A DNA stretch of 64,000 bases, taken from NCBI GenBank assembly GCA_944324075.1, contig CALUUZ010000003.1:62001-126000 (forward strand), given 5' to 3'. Numbering within the stretch: position 1 is the stretch's first letter; each line of letters begins with the position of its first letter. This document shows positions 31,616 to 41,043 of this stretch, in pieces. This DNA is from Candidatus Mailhella excrementigallinarum. GTDB lineage: Bacteria > Desulfobacterota > Desulfovibrionia > Desulfovibrionales > Desulfovibrionaceae. The notes below the pieces were generated by a model that saw only the letters and a list, made by a program, of their open reading frames with translations, ran no database searches and was not told where the DNA came from. The position numbers were made by a program, and so were the translations under genes.

Positions 31616-33403
31616 ATGACCCTGCTTGAGCTTTTCCGCAACATCCGCCCCTACGCCCGCCCTTACCGCGGGCTCATCGCTCTGACGCTGGGCATGACCT
31701 GTGTGGCGTCCTTCACTGCGCAGGTCAACGCCTGGGTGCTCCGCCATACCGTGGACTCCATCAGTTCGCTTGTTGCCGCGCACAAGAGCCTGATCGACGG
31801 CCTGCCGCTGCTGACCGCCATTTCCGCCATTCTGGTCGGCACGGAAATCATCAACGTGCTGATCAGCTTCGGCCAGAAGTATTCCGGCGAGAAACTGCGC
31901 ATACTGCTCTCCCGTGACATGGCGCAGAGCGTCATTGAGCGCGTTCTCACCTACCGGCTGGCCTTCCACAGCGTGGACGAGAACCAGCCCGGCAGACTTC
32001 AGACCCGTATCGACCGGGGGGTGGAAAGTCTGGCCAGACTGGTGCAGAATTTCTTCATCGACATCCTGCCCATGTTCGCCAGTGCGGCCGTGGCTCTGGC
32101 CATGATGTTCCAGGCCAATTTCTATGTGGGGCTCACGGCCTTCTGCATCGTGCCCGTCTATTACTGCGTGAGCCGGACGCAGGCCGCGCGCATGGCCGGC
32201 TCACGCCGCATGATCAAGCGTCTGAGGGAAAACAAGAGTCAGGGAATTCTCGGCATTCTGGAATCCATGCCCGTCATCAAGTCCTTTCTGCGTGAAGATA
32301 TTGAGGAAAGCAAGCAGCTCAGCCTCCAGGACGCCCTGACAGACACCCAGATGCGCATCCGCAAGACAAGCTTCCTCTTTGACGGAATGAAAAGCTTCAT
32401 GGAGCAAATCGGCGCGGTGGCCATCATCCTGCTCACCACCTATTTCGTGCTGACCGGAAGCATGAGCGTGGGCGCGATCATGTTTCATCTGCTGCTCTTC
32501 AACAATGTCACCGCGCCCATCCGCCGCCTGCATCTGCTCTACGACCAGATGAACGACGCCCTGATCTACGCGGAAGGTTTCTTTGAGGTACTCCATGCCG
32601 ACGCGCAGGTGGAGGAAAGCGGCACCTACATTCCGCCCCGCGTGGAAGGACGCTTCACCCTGCGCGGCGTGGACTTCACCTATCCCGCCAATGCCACCCC
32701 CACTCTGCGCGGCATCGACATGGATATCGAGCCGGGCCGCATCACTGCGCTGGTGGGGCTGTCGGGCGCGGGCAAAAGCACGCTCATCAACCTGCTGGAC
32801 AAGTTCTACCAGCCGGACTCCGGCGAGATTCTGCTGGATGGAGTTTCCCTGCGCGACTATGATACGCGCGCCCTGCGCGCCAATATCGGCCTGGTACTCC
32901 AGAAAAATCACATCTTCCCCGGCTCTGTGGCCGAGAATATCCTCTACGGCAAACCGTCCGCCACACGGGAAGAAGTGATGGAAGCCGCGCGCTGCGCCTT
33001 TCTGCACGATCAGATCATGGCCCTGCCCCTGGGCTATGAAAGCCCGGCGGCAAAACTCTCCGGCGGGCAGCAGCAGAAAATCGCTCTTGCCCGCATGTTC
33101 CTCAAGAACCCTCCCATCGTCTTTCTGGATGAACCCACAGCCAGCCTTGACGCCGTGGCAGCAGAGCAGATCAAGCTGGGCATGGACGCAATCAAGAAAG
33201 ACCGCACGGTGATCATCATCTCGCACAGCATCTCGCAGATTATCGACGCGGACAGTATCTACGTCATGCGCGACGGCCGGATCGTCGAACACGGCACCCA
33301 CCGGGAACTGTTCAACAGCGGCGGGGAATACCATGATATTTTCGCAGCCATGGCCCGCAGCCTGAACATGGACAAAATCGCCCGCACCCTGGACAGGGCG
33401 TAG
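31616..33403 (+). CDS. ABC exporter half-transporter (permease fused to ATPase)
   Basis: 595 residues from ATG 31616 with GAGG 6 bases upstream. The N-terminal 320 residues hold six membrane helices of the type I exporter fold. The ATPase domain has Walker A GLSGAGKST, Q-loop LQKNHIFPGSVAENI, signature KLSGGQQQKIALARM, Walker B IVFLDEP and H-loop IISHSIS. It should act as a homodimer exporting a lipid, peptide or drug; the substrate is unknown. The gene stands alone and its neighbours give no clue. Confidence 0.93.
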   Translation: MTLLELFRNIRPYARPYRGLIALTLGMTCVASFTAQVNAWVLRHTVDSISSLVAAHKSLIDGLPLLTAISAILVGTEIINVLISFGQKYSGEKLRILLSRDMAQSVIERVLTYRLAFHSVDENQPGRLQTRIDRGVESLARLVQNFFIDILPMFASAAVALAMMFQANFYVGLTAFCIVPVYYCVSRTQAARMAGSRRMIKRLRENKSQGILGILESMPVIKSFLREDIEESKQLSLQDALTDTQMRIRKTSFLFDGMKSFMEQIGAVAIILLTTYFVLTGSMSVGAIMFHLLLFNNVTAPIRRLHLLYDQMNDALIYAEGFFEVLHADAQVEESGTYIPPRVEGRFTLRGVDFTYPANATPTLRGIDMDIEPGRITALVGLSGAGKSTLINLLDKFYQPDSGEILLDGVSLRDYDTRALRANIGLVLQKNHIFPGSVAENILYGKPSATREEVMEAARCAFLHDQIMALPLGYESPAAKLSGGQQQKIALARMFLKNPPIVFLDEPTASLDAVAAEQIKLGMDAIKKDRTVIIISHSISQIIDADSIYVMRDGRIVEHGTHRELFNSGGEYHDIFAAMARSLNMDKIARTLDRA

Positions 33404-33434
33404 TCCTATTTCCAGACGACGGAAAGCCGGAGCC

Positions 33435-34187
33435 TTACGCTTCCCTTTCGTTTTCCCGCAGGGCGGCGCGGAACCCGAGTATCCGCTCCCGTTCCCTGCC
33501 CTTCACGCGGCGCGACTCAAGTATCTTGCGCAGCGTCATGCCCAGCGTCTCCCGATCCGGCGCGCCGCTTCGCAGGTACTCCAGAGTCTCCCCGGGAAAA
33601 CGCATGTAGCAGACGGAAAGCGCCCAGGCCACGCCCATTCTGGCGTAGTACCCCGGATGCCGGGCCGCGTCGAGGCTTTCAAGAGCCCAGGCAAGATACT
33701 CCCGCTCGGGAAAGTACATCATGATCATGACCGCGCCGAAACGCGCTTCAAACTCGCGTTCCGAACGGGGATACGGGGCAAGAGCCTCCCGCAGGGCCTC
33801 GCGGTCGAGCGCAAGGGCTTTCAGCCCCGAACAGAAGGAATCGCATACCGACCAGTTGGTAATTTTTGGCACGAAGGCACGCGCCAGAGATGTGCGCTTG
33901 CGCCAGGCATTTCCGGGAGAGGACGATTCCATGTCCACACAGCCGATAACCATGCCCTGGAGCATGACTTCCTCGAAGTACTCCTCCGGATGGGAAACGC
34001 GCAGGCATTCCTCCAGCCAGTTCCGCCAGCTCTTCCGCGCCGCAATCCTCCCGGCGAACGCCCGCAGACGGGGCAGCCGCACGCCGATGATGCGTTCGAC
34101 GCCGGGCAGCAATCCGGAACTGAACGCACGGTATTCCGGCTCGCCCATGCTCTCCAGTTCCCGTCTGATTTCATCCCGCAGCGACAT
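33435..34187 (-). CDS. DNA alkylation repair (AlkD-like HEAT) protein
   Basis: 250 residues from ATG 34187, chosen for the strong GGGAGGGA upstream. The fold is all-helical with patterns of the DNA alkylation repair family (VRLPRLRAFAGRIA, NWLEECLRVSHPEEYFEE, NWSVCDSFCSGLK, FEARFGAVMIMMYF, ARMGVAWALSVCYM). AlkD-type glycosylases remove bulky or cationic lesions without base flipping. Several proteins of this family lack known activity, so the repair role is from family only. It lies 74 bases downstream of cheW. Confidence 0.85.
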   Translation of the reverse strand: MSLRDEIRRELESMGEPEYRAFSSGLLPGVERIIGVRLPRLRAFAGRIAARKSWRNWLEECLRVSHPEEYFEEVMLQGMVIGCVDMESSSPGNAWRKRTSLARAFVPKITNWSVCDSFCSGLKALALDREALREALAPYPRSEREFEARFGAVMIMMYFPEREYLAWALESLDAARHPGYYARMGVAWALSVCYMRFPGETLEYLRSGAPDRETLGMTLRKILESRRVKGRERERILGFRAALRENEREA

Positions 34188-34261
34188 GACGTCCCTCCCC
34201 GCCCTGCCCGGCGCTTCGGGCTTTCGGGCGGAGTCCGAGAACAGGCAACACACAAAGCGCT

Positions 34262-34738
34262 CTATATTCCCGCCAGGTTTTCCATGTCTTCGGAAGAGAG
34301 CAGCTTATCAAGATCAAGCAGAATGAGCAGACGATCCTCCAGCTTGCCCACTCCGCTAATATAGTCCGAATCCAGCCCGGATACCACGGCGGGCGCGGGT
34401 TCCACGGTATTGGCGGGGATACGCAGCACCTCGGATACGGAATCCACCACAAAGCCCACTGTCATGCCGTTGATTTCGATCACGATAATGCGCGTATCCG
34501 TATCCCCTGCCTTGGGTTCGAGGCCGAAGCGGCGGCGCAGATCGATAATCGGAATAACCGTGCCGCGCAGGTTGATCACGCCCTCCACAAATTCGGGAGC
34601 CTTCGGCACCTTGGTGATTTCCATGGTGCGGATAATCTCCATGACTTTCAGAATGTCGACGCCGAACTCCTCCCCGCCGATGCTGAAGGTCACCAGTTGG
34701 TAGATATCACCGTCTCTCTTGTCCTTTTCACTGGCCAT
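34262..34738 (-). CDS. cheW: CheW chemotaxis coupling protein
   Basis: A 158-residue stand-alone CheW (YQLVTFSIGGEEFGVDILKV, GVINLRGTVIPIIDLRRRFG, GFVVDSVSEVLRI). It couples receptors to CheA in the array. It is of usual size, unlike the 311-residue CheW-domain protein at 1853-2788. It is far from the other chemotaxis genes and has AAGGAG upstream. Confidence 0.96.
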   Translation of the reverse strand: MASEKDKRDGDIYQLVTFSIGGEEFGVDILKVMEIIRTMEITKVPKAPEFVEGVINLRGTVIPIIDLRRRFGLEPKAGDTDTRIIVIEINGMTVGFVVDSVSEVLRIPANTVEPAPAVVSGLDSDYISGVGKLEDRLLILLDLDKLLSSEDMENLAGI

Positions 34739-34913
34739 GCCTGCCGCTCCTTATGGTAACTTCGTATGGATCGCGCCGCCGGAACCGCGCGGCTCCATGA
34801 GCCTTTTCAGTCTGAAAGCACTCCGGCATGACGCCGTTACCGGCGCTTTTCCGGGAAAGCCCTGCCCTGTACGGAAAAAGTTCCGCTTTTCCCCACCATG
34901 GCGCACGGGGCGC

Positions 34914-36158
34914 TCATACGTCAAGGAATATCATTTCCGCTTCCGGCGTGGAACGGGTCAGCACACAGCCTCCGGCTTCCGTCACTTCAAAGGTATCTTC
35001 CACTCCCACCATGCCGAATCCGGGAATGCCGATCTTCGGCTCCAGCGCGACGACCATGCCCTTTTCCAGCGGCATGTCAAACCCTTCGGCAATGGCGGGA
35101 TATTCGTCGATGGTAAGGCCGAGGCTGTGTCCGAGGAAGGGAACAGCATTTTCTCCCAGCCCCATGAATCCGTCCGCGAACGGCGTTTTCGCCGCACGCG
35201 CCAGCGCGTCGCGCCAGATTGCGGAAGGCGGCGTTCCCGGACGGAGCTTTTCCGCCGCGCGGCTCTGTACCTCGCGGCACAGTTCAAAGGCGGCGCGGGC
35301 CGCATCCGGCAGGGTCGACGCCTTTCCGCCCCAGAAACACTGGGTCTTGTCCGTCACATAACCGTTATGGCAGAACCCCATATCCACTGTCAGCGGCGCT
35401 TCCTGCCGCCAGATCGTGTTCCCGCCCAGACAGGGCAGCGCAGGGTGCTCCCCGCGAAACCCCATGGGGCCGTTATAGTAATGCGGATAATTGCCGGAGT
35501 CGTCCGCCGCGACATGTCCGTAAAAAATCTCCTCGCCCGGCGCGCTCATGCGCATCAGCCCGCCGTGGCCGAGATCAAGCATGATATCCACACAGCGGCG
35601 GGCGATCTCCCTTTCCGTCATGCCGGGGGAAATGGCCTTCGGCAGGCGAACGCCCAGAGCTTCCCCGTGCCTCTGTCCGGCTTCCCGGATCAGAAGCAGC
35701 TCGCACTGAGTCTTGACCGCGCGGGCAAGGCGCAGGGCCGCGTCTCCGGGCACAAAACGGATACCGCACATCCTGCTTTGCAGCAGATTCGCCATGTCCC
35801 ACGGCAGACCGCCCATTTCCACCGCCGCGACTTCACCCGGAGGGCACCCCGCCTCGCCCAGCAGCCCGATCACCTCCCGGAAGGAACGATACGGGGCAAT
35901 ATATGCAAGCGGGCTTTCCATGCACGCCCGCTCCCGCCCCTTGCGCACAAGCAGCGCGCCCTCTCCTTCGAGGGGCAGCCAGTACAGACCGCAGGCCATG
36001 GTTCCCGTCAGATAATAAATATTGACGCGGGAAAAAACCAGAAGCCCGGAAGCCTCCGGCGCCGTTTCACGCAGTTTTTCCCGCACCTTCGCGCGGCGCA
36101 GTCCGGCCTCTTCCGGAGAAAGACGCTCCAGCGGCGTATAGCGATGCAGTGTTTCCAT
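34914..36158 (-). CDS. M24-family aminopeptidase (Xaa-Pro dipeptidase-like)
   Basis: 414 residues: a creatinase-like N-terminal domain (about 1-165) and a pita-bread catalytic domain. All five metal ligands can be seen: Asp in TVDMGF, Asp in VTDKTQCF, His in LGHSLG, Glu in ALEPKIG and Glu in VEDTFEV. It cleaves dipeptides or N-terminal residues before proline, in the cytoplasm (no signal peptide). Exact specificity is not readable. A single gene flanked downstream by cheW and upstream by a repeat copy. Confidence 0.9.
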   Translation of the reverse strand: METLHRYTPLERLSPEEAGLRRAKVREKLRETAPEASGLLVFSRVNIYYLTGTMACGLYWLPLEGEGALLVRKGRERACMESPLAYIAPYRSFREVIGLLGEAGCPPGEVAAVEMGGLPWDMANLLQSRMCGIRFVPGDAALRLARAVKTQCELLLIREAGQRHGEALGVRLPKAISPGMTEREIARRCVDIMLDLGHGGLMRMSAPGEEIFYGHVAADDSGNYPHYYNGPMGFRGEHPALPCLGGNTIWRQEAPLTVDMGFCHNGYVTDKTQCFWGGKASTLPDAARAAFELCREVQSRAAEKLRPGTPPSAIWRDALARAAKTPFADGFMGLGENAVPFLGHSLGLTIDEYPAIAEGFDMPLEKGMVVALEPKIGIPGFGMVGVEDTFEVTEAGGCVLTRSTPEAEMIFLDV

Positions 36159-36170
36159 GCTTTTCCCCCT

Positions 36171-36397
36171 GGAGAGTTTTGCTCCTGAAAATACCTGCCA
36201 GTCGGAACCGTGCCCGACTCGCAGGTTTCACGCCTGGAGCCGTCGCTTGGCTGCTGTCCATGCCTGTACGCCCTGCGGGCGCGGCCTTTCGGCCGCCCGT
36301 CGGGGGCAGCGCCGCAGGTGAACCGCAGATACTCCGACGTCACGCGGAGACTCGCCCTGCTCGACTCCGCAAAGCGCTTCACCTGTGAAAAGCTCTA
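36171..36397 (+). repeat. Dispersed intergenic repeat, copy 7
   Basis: Plus-strand copy with an internal GC-rich insert. Blocks are GGAGAGTTTTGCTCCTGAAA, ACCTGCCAGTCGGAACC, GCAGGTTTCACGCCTGGAGC, CGCAGGTGAACCGC and GAGACTCGCCCTGCTCGACT, ending AAAAGCTCT. It fills the gap between the MerR regulator and the M24 peptidase. Confidence 0.75.
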
Positions 36398-36425
36398 AAC
36401 TCTTCCGTCCCGGAGGACAAGCTCT

Positions 36426-37238
36426 TTACTCCACCCGCACAATGTATTTGGCAACGTATGCCGCGCCTGATCCGGTCAGAAAACAGCTCATCTGATCATA
36501 AATATAGGCATCGCCACAAGCGCGAAGACCTTTTTTCCCCACTTCAGCAGCCATGAACCTGAAGGCTTCCGCCTGGCCGGCGACCTCTCCCCTGTGGAAG
36601 AGTACAGCGTACCGACCGCCAGGAATTTCCCGCACATCGCCCGGCCCGCCTTCCTCCGCGCGCGTAAAAAAATGACATGGCCAGAATTCGCCCCGGCAGG
36701 CGTTTCTTTCCGGAATGACCATGCCGAGGGGCGGATCCGCAACATTTCCCCGCTGCATGTCCCAGGCAAGGCAGTCCGCATAACATTCGACGGCATTTCC
36801 GCCGCTGCCGAGAATTTTCTCCGGTTTCGTCGGCACGACGGCAACCCACTCCGGCTTTCGCTCTTCAAAAAGCAGGGTATCATACTCCGCGGCAAGGGCC
36901 TCTTCCGTCAGGGCGACGAGTTTTTCCAGCATGGCTTCACGCCGGGCAAGGCGCGCCTGTTCCTCCCGCAGAACCCCGGCGCGCTCCCGGAGCAGGCGCA
37001 GATACGCGCAGGGGTCGCGGGCTTCCCGGTAGTTCCGTATTTCCCCGAGCGTGCTGCCGGTTTCCCTGAGCAGGGAAATCAGATCAAAGTCGAAGTACTG
37101 CTTTATGCCGTAATGACGGTATCCGTTGGCCGAAACATGTTCAGGCTTGAGTATCCCCTCCCGATCGTAGTGGAAAAGGGTCTCCTTCGTCGTGCGGCAC
37201 AGGCGGGCAAATTCTCCGGTTTTCAAAAACGTTTTCAT
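36426..37238 (-). CDS. MerR-family regulator with GyrI-like effector domain
   Basis: 270 residues from ATG 37238 (GAAGGA 5 bases upstream). The N-terminal winged helix is MerR type (LKTGEFARLCRTTKETLFHYDREGIL, YRHYGIKQYFDFDLISLLRE), followed by a coiled-coil dimerisation helix (about 75-125). The 150-residue C-terminal domain (GGRYAVLFHRGEVAGQAEAF) resembles the GyrI-like ligand-binding domain of BltR/BmrR. It is divergent from an MFS transporter whose promoter has the 19-base spacer typical of MerR targets, so it is the likely activator of that transporter. Confidence 0.9.
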   Translation of the reverse strand: MKTFLKTGEFARLCRTTKETLFHYDREGILKPEHVSANGYRHYGIKQYFDFDLISLLRETGSTLGEIRNYREARDPCAYLRLLRERAGVLREEQARLARREAMLEKLVALTEEALAAEYDTLLFEERKPEWVAVVPTKPEKILGSGGNAVECYADCLAWDMQRGNVADPPLGMVIPERNACRGEFWPCHFFTRAEEGGPGDVREIPGGRYAVLFHRGEVAGQAEAFRFMAAEVGKKGLRACGDAYIYDQMSCFLTGSGAAYVAKYIVRVE

Positions 37239-37254
37239 TTTTATCCTTCTTCCC

Positions 37255-37285
37255 TTGACCCTTGGGTTACACCATACTTTATAGT
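37255..37285 (+). promoter_or_regulatory. MerR-type promoter of the MFS transporter
   Basis: TTGACC (37255-37260) and TATAGT (37280-37285) are separated by 19 bases, the overlong spacer that MerR-family activators correct by twisting the DNA. The spacer holds only an imperfect dyad. It lies between the divergent regulator and transporter genes. Confidence 0.6.
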
Positions 37286-37429
37286 ACTTCGCTGCGCCTG
37301 AAAAGCCCGCGTATCGGGGCGCGGCTTTTCCGCCGCGCACAGTGGATCGGAACCTTTCGGGCATTTTCAGGATGCTCCCGGAACAGGTTCCGACGCCCTT
37401 CCTCTCTTCCCCGAAAAGGAACATGCACA

Positions 37430-38587
37430 ATGAAACTGTCGGAATTCACCGTCGCCCGCGCTGCCTGCGCGTATTTTTTCCTTGGTCCCGGACTGGCCTA
37501 CGGCATGCTGACTTCGCGTCTGCCCGCGCTGAAAATCCAGACCGGCGCGGACGAGATGCAGATCGGACTTATTCTTCTCTGTCTCGGACTGGCCGCTCTG
37601 GTCACCCTTCTCAGCGGTTCATGGCTCATTGCCCGCTGGGGCAGCAGAACCATGCTCCGTCTCGGCTCCGCCGCCCTGCTGCCGGCTCTCCCTCTCTGCG
37701 GCTTGGCCGCCACGCCTTTTCACCTTGGACTGGCCTGCGGGTTGTTCGGACTCAGTGTGGGTCTGACGGACATTTCCATGAACGCTCAGGGAATACAGCT
37801 CGAGCGGCGTCATCGCTCACCGTGCATGTCTCTCCTGCATGCCTCGTACAGCCTCGGCTGCGTTCTTGCCTCTCTGACCGGCGCTCTGTTCGCCGCGCTG
37901 GAAATCAGTCCCTTCATCCATTTTTCCTGTATCCTGGCACTGTACGCCTGCCTCCGCCCCTTGGCCGTACCGCGCATCCTGCGGGATGTCGCGGAGGAAA
38001 GAACGGCCCGGGAACGGTCTTCCCGCATCCCGCCGTTCTTCATCATGGCATGCGGACTGCTTGCCATGTGCACCTATGCCGCGGAAGGTTCAGCCGCGGA
38101 ATGGGGCAGCCTGCTGCTCTTCACCGCAAAAGGAGCCGGCGAGCATACATCAGCTCTGGTACTCGGCGTCTTTGCGGCATCCACCGCCCTTTTCCGCCTG
38201 ATCGGAGACTGGCTGCGGAACCGGGTGGGCGACTTCCGGCTGGCATTCGGCGGCTCGCTGCTGGCGGCCCTCGCCATGGGCGTTGTTCTGGCTTCTCCCT
38301 GGCCCGGCCTCTGTCTTGCGGGATACGCCTGCATGGGCGCGGGGCTTTCCATCATCATACCCATTCTTTTCAGCCGTGCCGGAACATATCCGGGCGTCAC
38401 CCCCGGTGAAGCCAGCGCCGTGATATCCGTTCTTGCCTACAGCGGCCTGCTGTTTTTCCCACCCACGCTGGGCTGGATCGCACACAGGGCAGGCCTGGCC
38501 AACGCGCTTCTTGCGGTGTTCGCATTGTGCTGGGTGCTGTGCGCTGGAACCCTCCTGCTGAGAACCGGGAAAAGGCGGCCTTCCTGA
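37430..38587 (+). CDS. MFS transporter
   Basis: 385 residues from ATG 37430 (AGGA 9 bases upstream). There are about 12 hydrophobic helices, with the short cytoplasmic signature after helix 2 (SGSWLIARWGSRTMLRLG) and a charged central loop (RILRDVAEERTARERS). It belongs to the sugar-efflux or drug-efflux-like MFS group; the substrate is not readable. Its promoter and the divergent MerR regulator with a ligand-binding domain suggest induction by the compound it exports. Confidence 0.9.
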   Translation: MKLSEFTVARAACAYFFLGPGLAYGMLTSRLPALKIQTGADEMQIGLILLCLGLAALVTLLSGSWLIARWGSRTMLRLGSAALLPALPLCGLAATPFHLGLACGLFGLSVGLTDISMNAQGIQLERRHRSPCMSLLHASYSLGCVLASLTGALFAALEISPFIHFSCILALYACLRPLAVPRILRDVAEERTARERSSRIPPFFIMACGLLAMCTYAAEGSAAEWGSLLLFTAKGAGEHTSALVLGVFAASTALFRLIGDWLRNRVGDFRLAFGGSLLAALAMGVVLASPWPGLCLAGYACMGAGLSIIIPILFSRAGTYPGVTPGEASAVISVLAYSGLLFFPPTLGWIAHRAGLANALLAVFALCWVLCAGTLLLRTGKRRPS

Positions 38588-38637
38588 ACCCGGAATGTCA
38601 GCGGCAGGCAACAGGGCGTCCCCTTCCGCTCCTCTCT

Positions 38638-38673
38638 GCCCCCGGTCCGGAGCATGGCTCCGAATCCGGGGGC
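38638..38673 (+). terminator. Terminator after the MFS gene
   Basis: GCCCCCGG (38638-38645) pairs with CCGGGGGC (38666-38673), with an inner CGGAGC/GCTCCG stem, followed by TTTC. It lies 50 bases after the transporter stop. Confidence 0.65.
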
Positions 38674-38862
38674 TTTCATGCTCCGAAGCTCACGGCGTCC
38701 CTGTGCCATCAAATCCATATCTGTTTCCCGGCGGGACTCCCGGCGCAAGATTGCTAAAAAGAGTCTTCCGGTGTATTGTATTTCCGTTTTTTGTCCCGAA
38801 TTTTCTTGTACCTTATTTCCGCTTCGCCTTGCGGAGCGACCATCCTGACGCAAGGACACCTC

Positions 38863-39768
38863 ATGTTGTTTGACGACAGGCTGCGTGATCTGCTGAGCGC
38901 GGCCCAGAGCATCGCCATTGTCGGCGCGAAGGACAGGCCCGGTTCACCTGTGGAACATGTGGGGCGCTATCTGCTGGAAGCGGGATACCGGATATTCCCC
39001 GTGCATCCTGTACGCCGGGAAGTCTGGGGGCTGCCCGCGTTCCGTTCTCTCGGCGAGCTTCCCGCTTCCCCGGACGTTGTCTGCCTGTTCCGCGCCCCGC
39101 AGTACTGTCCGGAACACGCGCGTGAGGTTCTGACGCTGACGCGCCTTCCCCTTCTGTTCTGGATGCAGGAGGGCATACGCAGCCCCGAGGCAGGACAGAT
39201 CATGGCCGACGCCGGAGTTCCCGTGGTGGAGGATATGTGTATGGAAACCGTACACAGACGCCTTTTTCCCTCCTCTTCCCGCTGTTTTTCCTGCCGCCGC
39301 TGCGGACACTGCTGTTCCGGACGCGGAGGTATTGTTGTCGGGCCGCGGGATCTGCTCCGTCTGGCCGATTTCTTCCGCATGAGCGCGGAGGAATTTCTGG
39401 AACGCCATACGGAAAACATGAGAGGCAAAACCATGCTTAAAACAGGTCAGGACGGTTTCTGCGCCTTTTTTTCATCCGACAGCGGCTGCACCGTGCATGT
39501 GGTCCGTCCCGATGTATGCCGTGCATGGCCCTACTTCCGGGGCAATCTTGTGGATCATGTCAGTTATGCCCTGGCCCGGGAAGACTGTCCCGGCATCTCG
39601 TCCAATTGCGTGCATCCGGTTTTTGCGCGGGAGGGCTTTGCCTACCTGAACGCGCACAAACTGCTGGCTCGTGATTCAGCCCGGGAGGGACACGCGCTTG
39701 TGGTTCATGAGGATGAACTGCCGCCTGCTCCGGAAGCTCCCGCATACACCGGGGAATATTCGGCATGA
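38863..39768 (+). CDS. CoA-binding domain fused to YkgJ-type cysteine-cluster domain
   Basis: 301 residues from ATG 38863 (AAGGA upstream). The first 125 residues are a CoA-binding Rossmann domain (SIAIVGAKDRPGSPVEHVGR, YRIFPVHPVRREVWG, PLLFWMQEGIRS). The second half is a YkgJ-type zinc/iron-chelating domain: CFSCRRCGHCCSGRGG, CAFF and CTVHVVRPDVCRAWPYF, with conserved cysteines. Each domain is common alone; the fusion is unusual. No function is known for the pair. It overlaps the following dnaJ-domain gene by four bases (ATGA). Confidence 0.88.
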   Translation: MLFDDRLRDLLSAAQSIAIVGAKDRPGSPVEHVGRYLLEAGYRIFPVHPVRREVWGLPAFRSLGELPASPDVVCLFRAPQYCPEHAREVLTLTRLPLLFWMQEGIRSPEAGQIMADAGVPVVEDMCMETVHRRLFPSSSRCFSCRRCGHCCSGRGGIVVGPRDLLRLADFFRMSAEEFLERHTENMRGKTMLKTGQDGFCAFFSSDSGCTVHVVRPDVCRAWPYFRGNLVDHVSYALAREDCPGISSNCVHPVFAREGFAYLNAHKLLARDSAREGHALVVHEDELPPAPEAPAYTGEYSA

Positions 39769-40898
39769 AATCCGCCGCTCCCAGCCTTGCGGAATGTTAC
39801 CGCATCCTCGGCGTGCCCCAGGGCGCAAGCCTGGACGAAATCAAGCACGCCTATCGAACCAAGGCATTCGCGCTGCACCCTGATCTCAATCCCAGCGCGG
39901 GCGCGAGCCGTCAGTTCCAGCAGCTCAATGAAGCCTATGTCATCCTGATCCGTCTTCTCGACTCCCGTGCCGGAGGCAGGAAAGCCTCTGGCGCATCCCC
40001 CTCTCCGGACGAACGTACCAGCCGCAAGGGGCGGGAAGCATACAGGGAGCAGCAGGAGCGCGAACGGAAGGAAAAGGAACGCCGGGAATGGCAGGAAGCC
40101 GAGCGGCAGGCCCGAGAGAGAGAGGCGCGGCAGGAGAAGGAGCGGCGAGAGGCTGAACGCCGCGAATGGCTGCGCCGGGAAATAGAGCGGCAGGAAGCCG
40201 AACGTCTGGCCCGGCAGGAGCAGGCGCGGCAGGAAAAAATCCGCCAGCAGGAAGCCCGCGCGGCGGCGGAGCGGGAACGGGAGGAAAAGCTGCGCCAGGC
40301 CGGCGAACAGAAGCGCCCCGAAACTTACCGCCGCAGCTACTCCCGGACGCATGCGGCCCCGGACGCGCCTGGAAACGCGGGGGACGCCTCCGCCCATGCG
40401 AATCACATGGCCTTCAATACGCGCTTTGACGCCGCCGGAAGCGAGGAGGACGCCGGAGACGGAACAAAACGGGAAACGCTGCTGCGGGATCTGCTTGAAG
40501 ATCCTTTTGCCCGCCGCGTCTATGAAGATATCTACAGCGAAATCCAGCAGCGTAAAAATGCCCCGGCCGATCCCCCGAAACCGAAAAAGCTCAGTATGGA
40601 ATGGGGCAACAAGAACTTCCAGCTTGATCTGACGGATGGCCTCGGCGGCGCGATCAAAGACTGGATGCGCGGACAAATCGATGAGGAACAGGAGTTGTAT
40701 TTCCCGGCTTCATCCCTTTTTCCCGGCGCCCGCGTCCGCCTGCAGATCAGGCAGGGCTTTTCCCGTAAGCCGCGTACCCTGGAAGTCACCCTGCCTCAGG
40801 ATTTTGTCGTGGGCAAACCTGTCCGTCTGAAAGGCATGGGCAAAAAAATCGGGCGCTGGCAGGGAGATCTGTATCTGACTTTCCGGGTCAAAAAATAG
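39765..40898 (+). CDS. DnaJ-domain co-chaperone with long charged linker
   Basis: 377 residues. The J domain is at about 8-70 (ECYRILGVPQGASLDEIKHA, HPD motif in FALHPDLNPS). About residues 85-190 form a very charged Arg/Glu/Gln-rich stretch predicted to be one long helix or coiled coil. The C-terminal 100 residues resemble the DnaJ/CbpA substrate-binding C-terminal domain (FPGARVRLQIRQGFSRKP, GDLYLTFRVKK). There is no Gly/Phe region or zinc finger, so this is not canonical DnaJ. It should stimulate DnaK on specific clients. Coupled to the upstream CoA/Cys-cluster gene. Confidence 0.88.
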   Translation: MKSAAPSLAECYRILGVPQGASLDEIKHAYRTKAFALHPDLNPSAGASRQFQQLNEAYVILIRLLDSRAGGRKASGASPSPDERTSRKGREAYREQQERERKEKERREWQEAERQAREREARQEKERREAERREWLRREIERQEAERLARQEQARQEKIRQQEARAAAEREREEKLRQAGEQKRPETYRRSYSRTHAAPDAPGNAGDASAHANHMAFNTRFDAAGSEEDAGDGTKRETLLRDLLEDPFARRVYEDIYSEIQQRKNAPADPPKPKKLSMEWGNKNFQLDLTDGLGGAIKDWMRGQIDEEQELYFPASSLFPGARVRLQIRQGFSRKPRTLEVTLPQDFVVGKPVRLKGMGKKIGRWQGDLYLTFRVKK

Positions 40899-41043
40899 TT
40901 TCCGGCATGTGTCCGCGCCCTGGATTGCTCTTGCTGACGGTAAAGGTTAAGACAAGCCGGAGAACAGGCTCCCGAGCGCCGGAAGGCGGAAGTGCGGCGG
41001 CATCAATCAGTTTTGCAACAGTTCCATAACAAAGGATGAAGGG

